Shown piece by piece: positions 56,815 to 64,000 of a DNA stretch of 64,000 bases. The translations under genes were made by a program, and so were the position numbers. Within the stretch, counting starts at the first letter, position 1. Each line of letters starts with the position of its first letter. The notes under the pieces were generated by a model. It saw only the letters and a list, made by a program, of their open reading frames with translations, did no database searches and was not told where the DNA came from. Source of the stretch: Eutreptiella sp. 'Long Island Sound 2002' (Eukaryota; Euglenozoa; Euglenophyceae; Eutreptiales; Eutreptiaceae); assembly GCA_964036045.1 (NCBI GenBank), contig OZ038380.1:66845591-66909590 (forward strand), read 5' to 3'.

Positions 56815-57150
56815 AAAAGACAGTGCAGTGTGCACAGTGCATGCGTACGGTGTGCACAGTGCGCATGTTCACATTGCGTGTGTGAAGTGTGCGGAATGCG
56901 TGCATGCGCACAGTGCAAATGTTCACAGTGTGTGCGTGCAGTGTGCACAATGCGGGCGATTATGAGTGCGTGCAGTGTGTACAATGCGTGCGTGCGGCGT
57001 GCACAGTGCGTGCGTGCAGCGTGCACAGTGCATGCGTGCAGTTTGCACAATGCGTGCGTCCAGTTTGCACAATGCGTGCGTGCAGTGTGCACAGTGCGTG
57101 CGTGCAGTTTGCACAATGCGGGCGTGCAGCGTGCACAGTGCGTGCGTGCA
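56815..57150. repeat. 22-bp repeat array 1 (alternating purine-pyrimidine)
   Basis: About 15 units of TGCGTGCGTGCAGTGTGCACAG-like sequence. The unit contains the palindrome TGTGCACA and is mostly alternating purine-pyrimidine. The frames encode [12 protein letters not shown]-type peptides in any phase and are artefacts. Confidence 0.85.
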
Positions 57151-57795
57151 CACTACAAACATTTTCATCAAGCCCCCATCCCCCATTTGGTTGTGTTAAT
57201 GCCACCCTGCAATCGACGCTGCCGTAACCATTTGCCCAAATATCAAAAAAGCTGTCATAATGGTTGCCATGATAGCAACCACTGCCGCCATCGCTTTTCC
57301 TAGGGATGAAAGGTTGGAATGTGTTGTGAGAGGCGTTGAGGGACTCACTTACCGCCATGCCAGGGACCGCGCATCACAGAGGCTAGGTACCGAGGGTGGC
57401 AGAAACTGGATTCCTGCTTGCACAAAACAAAATTCAAAAAACAGTGAGACCCACAGACTGATCACTGTATTCTGTCATGTGTTGCGGCCATGCGAGTTTT
57501 TCGCATGAAATGGAATCCCTGCATGCGGTGGCACTACGTATTCCTACTGCCTTGATAACCAATGCACAATGCAACAATGTACCGCTTCAATGATCGTAAC
57601 CACAACATTTCTAATCCACTCAATGAGCCCAAGCTTTTCGAGACGTGCATGAGATGTGCATGAGCACAAAGAGTGCTGCAAAGAACAAGAGGGTGCCCCA
57701 CTCAACGTGCTCCAGCAGGGGCTCCCTCTCTGTGTCTGCCAGCAGCACCAGTGTCATGAGTCCAAGGATTGCAACCCAGAGAGCGTCAAATGCAG
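57151..57795 (-). pseudogene. OCA2-like: Duplicated segment with a broken P-protein-like exon
   Basis: It matches 58059-58695 throughout. The exon copy (57581-57795, minus) reads [20 protein letters not shown] and [18 protein letters not shown] but then has an extra ~10 bp (a repeat of ATGCAC/CTCATGCAC) that shifts the frame to [10 protein letters not shown]-stop. The upstream side is cut off at 57795 by the 22-bp repeat. It is a non-functional copy of the exon at 58492-58707. Confidence 0.7.
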
Positions 57796-58058
57796 CGTGC
57801 ACAGTGCGTGCGTGCACCGTGCACAGTGCGTGCGTGCAGTGTCCACAATGCGTGCGTGCAGCATGCACAATGCGGGCCTGCAGCGTGCACAATGCCTGCG
57901 TGCAGCGTGCACAATGCATGTTTGCAGTGTGCACAATGCGTGCGTGCAGTGTGCACAATGCGGGCGTGCAGCGTGCACAATGCGTGCGTGCAGTGTGCAC
58001 AGTGCGTGCGTGCAGTTTGCACAATGCGGGCGTGCAGCGTGCACAATGCGTGCGTGCA
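57796..58058. repeat. 22-bp repeat array 2
   Basis: About 12 units of the same 22-bp repeat as 56815-57150, placed at the junction between the two copies of the 640-bp segment. Confidence 0.85.
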
Positions 58059-58695
58059 CACTACAAACATTTTCATCAAGCCCCCATCCCCCATTTGGTT
58101 GCGTTAACGCCACCCTGCAATCGACGCTGCCGTAACCATTTGCCCAAATATCAAAAAAGCTGTCATAGTGGTTGCCATGATAGCAACCACTGCCGCCATT
58201 GCTTTTCCTAGGGATGAAAGGTTGGAATGTGTTGTGAGAGTCGGTGAGGGACTCACTTACCGTCATGCCAGCGACCGCCCATCAAAAGGGGGTAGGTACC
58301 GAGGGTGGCAGAAACTGGATTCCTGCTTGCACAAAACAAAATTCAAAAAACAGTGAGACCCACAGACTGATCACTGTATTCTGTCATGTGTTGCGGCCAT
58401 GCAACCTTTTCGCATGAAATGGAATCCCTGCAACCGGTGGCATTACGTATTCCTACTGCCTTGATAACCAATGCGCAATGCAACAACGTACCGCTTCAAT
58501 GATCGTAACCACAACATTTCCAATCCACTCAATGAGCCCAAGCTTTTCGAGACCGTGCATGAGCACAAAGAGTGCTGCAAAGAACAAGAGGGTGCCCCAC
58601 TCAACGTGCTCCAGCAGGGGCTCCCCCTCTGTGTCTGCCAGCAGCACCAGTGTCATGAATCCAAGGATTGCAATCCAGAGAGCGTCAAATGCAGC
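58059..58695. repeat. Second copy of the ~640-bp duplicated segment
   Basis: Offset 908 bp from 57151-57795. Landmarks CACTACAAACATTTTCATCA, ATCACTGTATTCTGTCATGT and TTGATAACCAATGC are in the same order. This copy holds the intact exon and has no 22-bp array on its right side, so it is probably the older one. Confidence 0.8.
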
Positions 58696-58707
58696 TTCAG
58701 CACATTC
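58492..58707 (-). CDS. OCA2-like: Exon of a P-protein (OCA2)-like ion transporter
   Basis: On the minus strand an exon of 72 codons is bounded by AACATCAG before it and GCG/GTACG after it, in phase 0 at both ends. It reads ECAEAAFDALWIAILGFMTL, then [20 protein letters not shown], then [20 protein letters not shown], then WIGNVVVTIIEA. The [16 protein letters not shown] core, preceded by a WIAxLG...LLAD segment and followed by an LIExIG segment, is the signature of the human OCA2/P-protein family (citrate/arsenite-type permease fold). The family consists of 12-helix membrane transporters of acidic compartments. This exon would span about two helices. No neighbouring exon is convincing. It may be an isolated remnant or part of a gene extending through repeats. 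Confidence 0.65.
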
Positions 58708-58713
58708 CTGATG

Positions 58714-58950
58714 TTACTGATTCCCATGAAACAGTACCCTTGTAGCCAGGTCCCCAAATAATGCGGTACATGCACATGTTGTATCTTTGACACGCGGCAC
58801 CTTGAACAGGAGGGGGAGGAACGCCGCCAAGGCCCCTTGCATCCTCAATACCAAGGCGTCATCTGGCCTCAACGCCTCAACGGTGGCATATGAACCGACG
58901 GCAACATGTATCGGCGACTGGCCCTGTGTGATGCACAGAAGGGGATGCAA
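58714..58950 (-). CDS. Possible exon upstream of the P-protein-like exon
   Basis: A minus frame of 78 codons directly upstream of the exon, containing QGQSPIHVAVGSYATVEALR and LVLRMQGALAAFLPLLFKVP. The first part resembles an ankyrin-type motif only loosely. A CAG before it (near 58915) could be an acceptor. I cannot link it to OCA2. Confidence 0.25.
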   Translation of the reverse strand: MHPLLCITQGQSPIHVAVGSYATVEALRPDDALVLRMQGALAAFLPLLFKVPRVKDTTCACTALFGDLATRVLFHGNQ

Positions 58951-59223
58951 AGCTCATCAGCGTGTCTGTCACAATGCCGCCTTTCGCAATGAACAGACTT
59001 CAACTTTCCTTTTGCGCCAGCGCTCATTCGGGCAGGAGTGCTCACAGTGGGTCAGTATTTTGGAGGATGACTTGAACGAGTGTCTTCGCCCCCACGTGGC
59101 ACCCTATTTATCGCAAAGCGATCGCAGAATTTGCTGCATCTGCAGTCCGGAACGCGCCGTTCCAGCATGCCTTGCATCGAGTCCATCCCACAAAAAAAAT
59201 GGGTTAAGAGGCGATGGCCAAGA

Positions 59224-59805
59224 GAATAAGATGCGCGCAGTGTGCACAATGCGTGCATGCAGTGTGCACCGTGCGTGCGTGCATACTTCGTGTACTTGAG
59301 GAAAGTTTTGGCTTCCTTAACCCATCCCTAAAATCCTTTCCCATCTCTCTCCATTTCAAGGTCGTGCAGGGCCACTTGGCTGGCGTCCTTCATGGCATCA
59401 TTTCGGAATGCTTGGACACACACCCGCCCTGTGCCCCGAAGCCCCCCCAACATGCACAAAGCATGCACAGGGCACGCACAACGCATGCATGCACCACCTC
59501 TGCCGCGTGCGTGCAGCGTGCACAATGTGTGCGTGCAGTGTGCACAGTGCAAGACGCAATGCCAAAGGCACGAGCAAAAGCTCCACAGTGTCAAAAAGAC
59601 ATAATCTGAGTCGGGAACGGACAAACAGCGAAGGTGTTCTGTCACCCAGACCCAGAGGTTTTTGCTGAAACTCTTAGCAGACAGAAGGCACAAATATTGT
59701 GACACACTGATATTGTGCATGCGTGCGTGCATGCAGTGTGCACAATGCGTGCGCGCAGTGTGCACAGTTGGTGCGTGCGTGCAACATGGGATGTGCACGG
59801 GGCAC
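59224..59805. repeat. Scattered short runs of the 22-bp repeat
   Basis: Short tracts of the GTGCGTGCAGTGTGCACA type at 59230-59285, 59505-59560 and 59718-59800, interspersed with unique sequence. Confidence 0.7.
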
Positions 59806-59824
59806 ACAGTGCATACCATCAAGA

Positions 59825-59972
59825 GCCGAGGCGTGATACGTTGCTACTTCTTGTTTTCTCTTGATGCGTTGGCCGAAAGCTCCAACATCTCATTGCTCAG
59901 GAACTCCAACACAGCAGCCACATGCACAGTTGCTCCCTTGCCAACACTGGAAGAGTACCGCCAATTTGCGGG
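59825..59972 (-). pseudogene. H2A-like: Histone H2A-like fragment
   Basis: The minus strand encodes [20 protein letters not shown], then [20 protein letters not shown], a stop codon, and QRITPRLL. This aligns with H2A from the end of helix 1 through helix 2 (GxYAxRVGAGAPVYLAAVLEYL, then ExLELAGNAARDNKK, then RITPRHLQLA), with about half of the residues identical and the order kept. The stop after NKK and absence of the N-terminal tail and docking domain indicate a pseudogene or a diverged exon. Its position between 22-bp repeats and satellite suggests a remnant. Confidence 0.6.
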
Positions 59973-59999
59973 ATGGACAACATTGCTTTGAGAAGAGAA

Positions 60000-61000
60000 G
60001 TGGAGCATCATGCATCATGCATCATGGATTGCAAACGCAGCAGAATTATCAACCACCACAACGGCAAGCCAAACCACCACTTGAATGGAGCGATGGGACA
60101 GGCGGGCAAAAATTGACCGACACAACTGTGATATTTCCTCTGCGATATTACAACTATGATATTTCAAGCATGGACCCACAAGCTCCCTAACGGTTGCTTC
60201 TGTCCTCCACCACTGGGTCAAATTTAAGCATTCCCATACAATTCACCCAACATACCATCAATATGCAAATGCAAATGTGTGTGCATGCATGGAGTTATCT
60301 TGTTGGGTTCCACAAATCACTCAGGTTGGTAATCACGACGAAATCACAACAAAATCACTCTAATCCACATTTGTGGCTTCAAGAGTGCAAATATGGCTAT
60401 TCAGAGGCACTTTTTGCACCCTCAGGAAGATTATCTTGAGTAAAAGGCATGTAGGGTCACAATTTGTTGCTTGGCAAGCCTAACCGAGCTCTAGGGAAAA
60501 GTTTCATCGATGCCAAATCACACAAAAGCACAGCGACAGCAATGAAATCAGCCATTGTGGGTTCAAAAGTGCAAATACAGCTGTTTGGGAGATTGTTGCC
60601 ACCAAGTGTTTCTAGGAAATTGCCTAAGCCGGCTCTTTGGGTTGCCATGCAACGCGCGTTGCAATGCACATTGGTACATTCCACTGAGTGCGTGTGGTGT
60701 GTGTTGTGTGTGTGATATTTCATCTGCCCATAACGAGACACATGACATGGGCAACCATCCAATTTGAAACCGGATGAAATTTTCCCCATACCTCGTTAGG
60801 TCACAAACATGATATGAGTGCGATGTGGGCAATGAAGCAATGGCAGCGCAAACACAAAGCCAGACAATGTTCTCAAACTGCCTCATCTACGTCAGCATAG
60901 GAGCCATTGCTTAGCCCTATGGGTTGTACCAAAGGGAAATCACATTTGGTTGCCATGCATGCTCGCAATTCACTATTCCCTCACTGTCTGTTGACCATTC
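60000..61000. other. No gene called
   Basis: Mid-GC sequence. Minus frames at 60015-60221 (with the hydrophobic stretch IQVVVWLAVVVVDN) and 60563-60886 are open but without recognisable family motifs. They could be exon remnants. Confidence 0.4.
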
Positions 61001-61004
61001 GTTC

Positions 61005-61290
61005 ACCCTTAGTTCACTGTCTTTTCACCCTTTGCTCACCCTACCTAGGAAGGCGTAATACACAGGACAAGCCTCCTCTTGGTACAAAAAGCACGCAACA
61101 AGGGCATGAAGGCAGTGAGACAATCTTTGTATATTAGAATATCCTGTGTGCAGCAATGTCATGTTCGATCACCGTCTTTTCACCCTTTGCTCACCCTACC
61201 TCGGAAGGCGTAATACACAGGAAATACCGCCTCTTGGCACACAAAGCACGCAACAATGGCATGAAGGCAGTGAGACAATCATTGTATATG
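61005..61290. repeat. Two tandem units of a ~160-bp repeat
   Basis: TCTTTTCACCCTTTGCTCAC recurs near 61018 and 61177, each followed by GGAAGGCGTAATACACAGGA and ATGAAGGCAGTGAGACAATC. Confidence 0.75.
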
Positions 61291-61299
61291 ATTATATGT

Positions 61300-62690
61300 G
61301 GTGTGGAACAACGTCAGGTATGACAAGAAATTTGCAATACTTGTCCACCGTGGATATGGACCACAAAAGGTGCGAAAATGGGCCGAAAACACTTCAAATC
61401 TACATTGTTCAACCCACTCCTGTGCACAGGGTATCGTATTTCATTTATTACCTAGCATTCAAATAATTATAATACCATCTTATGCCCCAAACATGTGTGT
61501 GGACGGTGATAGGTGAACAAAACCCTACTTATGAACCATATGGATATGGAGCACAAATGGTGGAAAAACGGGCCAAAAAAACCTCAACACTACATTGTTC
61601 ATCCCATGCTTGTGCCCGTAGTATCATATTTCATTTCTTACGCAGCATTCAAATGCTTACAATACCATCCCATGCCCCAAACATGTGTGTGGACGGTGAT
61701 AGGTGATCAAAACCCTACCTATGAACCATATAGATATGGAGCGCAAAAGGTGCAAAAACGGGCCAGAAACACCTCAAATCTACATCGTTCATCACATTCT
61801 TATGCCCGTAGTATCATAGTTTGTGTAGTTCTTATCATTCAAAAGCATACAATACCAAACCAAGCCCCAAACATGTGTGTGGACGGTGATAGGTGATCAA
61901 AACCCTACCTATGAACCATATGGATATGGAGCACAGATGGTGCAAAAGAGGGCCAAAAGCACCTCAAAACTACATCGTTCATCCCATGCTTGTGCCCGTA
62001 GTATCATATTTTATTTCTTACCCAGCATTCAAATGCTTACAATACCATCCTATGCCCCAAAAATATGTGTGGACGGTGATAGGTGATCAAAACCCTACCT
62101 ATGAACCATATGGATATGGAGCGCAAAAGGTGCAAAAACGGGCCAAAAACACCTCAAATCTACATTGTTCATCCCATTCTCATGCCCGTAGGATCATAGT
62201 TTATGTAGTTCCTATCATTCAAATGCACACAATACCAACCCAAGCCCCAAACATGTGTGTGGACGGTAATAGGTGATCAAAACCCTACCTATGAACCATA
62301 TGGATATTGGACCACAAACGGTGCAAAATAGGGCCAAAAACACCTCAAATGTTCATCGTTCATCCCATTCTTATGCACATACCATCATATTATATGTAGC
62401 ACCTATCATACGAATGCTTACAATAACAACCTAAGCCCCAAACATGTGTGTGTACGGTGATAGGCACGCAAAAGCCTACCTATGAACCATATGGAAATGG
62501 ACCACAAACGGTGCAAAATAGGGCCAAAAACACCTCAAATGTTCATTCCTCATCCCATTCTTATGCACATAGTATCATATTTTATGTAGTTCTTATCATT
62601 CAAATGCATACAATACGTACCCAAGCCCCAAACATGTGTCTGGACGGTGATAGGTGATCAAAACCCTACGTATGAACCATATGGATATTG
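61300..62690. repeat. 190-bp satellite array, about seven units with alternating subtypes
   Basis: TGTGTGGACGGTGATAGGTG recurs at about 61495, 61685, 61875, 62065, 62255, 62445 and 62635, a strict 190-bp spacing. Two subtypes alternate: one with ACCCAGCATTCAAATGC and one with TATCATTCAAA. The last units form a third subtype with ACAAACGGTGCAAAATAGGG. Confidence 0.9.
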
Positions 62691-63295
62691 GGCCCCATGG
62701 TGCATGAGAAAGAGATGAATCGCCTAGAATACAGGCAAAACATCGCTTGTCATATAGGCTTCTACCAATGGTGATGACAATTTGTTCATATATCACCTCT
62801 ATACCACCTCTGTAAGGCCCTCTTCATGGCCTCCATAGACCCTAAAACCATGAAAAAGAGTGGTTTTTGGCTAGAAAAGTGCAAATTTCTCGAAATCTGT
62901 GCCTGCCAATCTGGAGTTTTTTAGGTCAGCAGCAAGGTATTGATTTCGGGGACAAGCTAATGCCTTTACTTTGCTTCCAACTGCGAAAATAAGTGGACTT
63001 TTTGGCGATTTTCTATTGCGCACCGCACTCGGGAATCTGAAACTCGCGTACGCGGCAGTTGTTGACAGTTGATCTGCGGCTCGGGCTCGAGCGACAGCAT
63101 AATTTTGTTAAAATTTTGACAAAACGCAAAAACAACAGTACTACTGTGTACAGTTTGATATCGCCGTTCTGAAAATGCATGACTTTGAATTTTCGGGGAA
63201 AATGGTTGCTAAAATCATAGGTGCAGGATCCATCTGCTCTACTTGAGTAGGTCGAAACATCAGATAATTCGGAATCTGTAATGAGGGAGGAGTTA
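62691..63295. other. No gene called; short minus frame only
   Basis: A 100-codon minus frame (63013-63315) begins inside a palindrome and contains a hydrophobic stretch (LYTVVLLFLRFVKIL). There is no family match, so I do not call it a gene. Confidence 0.4.
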
Positions 63296-63299
63296 TTGT

Positions 63300-63311
63300 G
63301 CGAGGCCTCGC
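63300..63311. promoter_or_regulatory. GC palindrome downstream of the 63-kb ORF
   Basis: A perfect 12-bp palindrome GCGAGGCCTCGC, 26 nt after the TAA of the 63337-63888 ORF on the minus strand. The same palindrome is at 51983-51994 within a 23-bp match in opposite orientation. Confidence 0.4.
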
Positions 63312-63336
63312 GCAAAGAGCGGACGTAATGAGATAA

Positions 63337-63888
63337 TTATACCTTTCTCGGCCAGCTATCCGGTGACGAAATCAGCAACCAGCGAACGTCAAACGTTGTA
63401 GGATCCCCTGCAGGCTTCGGTTTGACTGGCCAACTGAAGATGGGAACACGCAACATGTTAGCCATGCGCGGCGCGTTGAAATCATCGTTGAGACGCCTAT
63501 CTGTTTCCGTCTCCAGCACGTCGAACATGTTGTCAACAACAGTTTGAGAGCCGCAGATAAGGGTATCGGCACACGCCATCTCTTCATACAGCCAGGCTGG
63601 GCACATCATCTCTGGAGCAAGATGTTCAAATATGTCGCCGTTGATGACAGTCAGGTTCTCGTCAATTTCAATAAACCGCCTCAGGGGATCGTGGATCAAC
63701 GCTGCAATTCGGGTCGCCTTAATTGTGATTGTTTGACTTGACAGTAATGGATCCTGCTGTTCCAATGTCTTGAAGTCACCAGTACCGCCAGCAGCTGGGG
63801 GGACCACACGGCTCTTGGTAGGCTCTTGACCCAGGAGTTTTTGGACGTTGAGGATTTTCAGGGAGGCGGGTTTGGCTTTCTCTGCCAC
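63337..63888 (-). CDS. Unidentified protein, clean ORF (probable internal or terminal exon)
   Basis: A 183-codon minus frame with ordinary composition (ILNVQKLLGQEPTKSRVV, TITIKATRIAALIHDPLRRF, MCPAWLYEEMACADTLICGS, NMLRVPIFSWPVKP, TTFDVRWLLISSPDSWPRK). An in-frame TGA lies just upstream and the frame opens right after CTGTGACAG, so the block most likely starts at a splice acceptor. At its left end AAAG/GTATAA can be read either as a stop (TAA, 63337-63339) or as a splice donor. In the second case, phase 0, it would join the block at 53621. Not recognised. It is the best-preserved coding block of the window. Confidence 0.55.
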   Translation of the reverse strand: MAEKAKPASLKILNVQKLLGQEPTKSRVVPPAAGGTGDFKTLEQQDPLLSSQTITIKATRIAALIHDPLRRFIEIDENLTVINGDIFEHLAPEMMCPAWLYEEMACADTLICGSQTVVDNMFDVLETETDRRLNDDFNAPRMANMLRVPIFSWPVKPKPAGDPTTFDVRWLLISSPDSWPRKV

Positions 63889-64000
63889 CTGTCACAGTGG
63901 TGCGCGAATCATGGATTTCCATGCCGGCCATGGACCTCGACTTTTGCCTTCAGGTTCCCGCCAATAGCCCCATGTACCAAGAGTCACCTTCAGGGCAGGC

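Noticed and set aside
56580-58266. His/Cys/Thr-rich ORFs over the 22-bp repeat
   Set aside because: Pure translations of the repeat, found in all phases and on both strands.
60015-60221. Hydrophobic minus ORF (VVVWLAVVVVDN) as the next P-protein exon
   Set aside because: It lies upstream of the exon at 58.5 kb, the wrong order for the DN motif of that family, and the match is short.

Overview
The window looks like nuclear DNA from a large, repeat-rich eukaryotic genome. Signs of this are Ty3/gypsy pol genes, retroposons with simple-sequence or poly(A) tails, satellites with nucleosome-length monomers, plausible GT-AG introns, a histone H2A-like fragment and an exon of the eukaryotic OCA2/P-protein transporter family. 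There are no operons, no ribosome-binding-site spacing and no bacterial gene order. I cannot name the species. An alga or other protist with a bloated genome is my best guess, because the retroelement pol style feels familiar from such genomes, but that is inference. Most of the long open frames in the GC-rich parts are not genes. They arise because GC-rich repeats rarely contain stop codons.

Layout. 1-6.83 kb: a GC-rich retroposon-like element (copy A) with a spliced Ala/Gly/His-rich ORF, an internal 1.17-kb tandem duplication and a (CAAACCT)n-like 3' tail. 6.83-8.58 kb: AC-rich low-complexity DNA. 8.6-11.3 kb: AT-richer unique-looking DNA with a tRNA-derived SINE. 11.4-14.6 kb: a decayed gag-like gene on the minus strand. 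16.2-18.05 kb: two copies of a short retroposon facing each other. 18.1-22.2 kb: a 65-bp minisatellite with a ~973-bp higher-order period. 22.4-26.9 kb: a plus-strand Ty3-like gag/protease remnant. It is interrupted at 24.4 kb by copy B and ended at 26.9 kb by copy C of the copy A element, both inverted. Copy C carries a ~4.2-kb array of ~418-bp units.

33.8-34.9 kb: a decayed ORF of unknown family. 34.9-51.7 kb: a minus-strand LINE-like element split by an 11.1-kb Ty3/gypsy element (35.55-46.67 kb, minus strand). The Ty3 element has both LTRs, a primer-binding site matching initiator tRNA-Met, a polypurine tract, gag, protease, a methyltransferase-like insert, RT, RNase H, integrase and a chromodomain-like tail. 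It is inactivated by several frameshifts, stops and catalytic substitutions.

51.7-64 kb is different: mid-GC, with remains of genes on the minus strand. One gene with an acidic C-terminal tail (52.13-53.62 kb) is broken by a poly(A)-tailed insertion flanked by a 165-bp duplication. Between it and a clean ORF at 63.34-63.89 kb lie several tandem repeats of 160-191 bp, a 22-bp alternating purine-pyrimidine repeat, a duplicated P-protein exon and an H2A-like fragment. Both the 53-kb and the 63-kb coding blocks have a GC-rich palindrome about 26 nt after their stop codon.

Taken together the window records layered insertion: retroposon copies B and C into one Ty3 element, and a Ty3 element into a LINE-like element. 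Satellites have expanded in and around them. No complete, clearly functional host gene is present.
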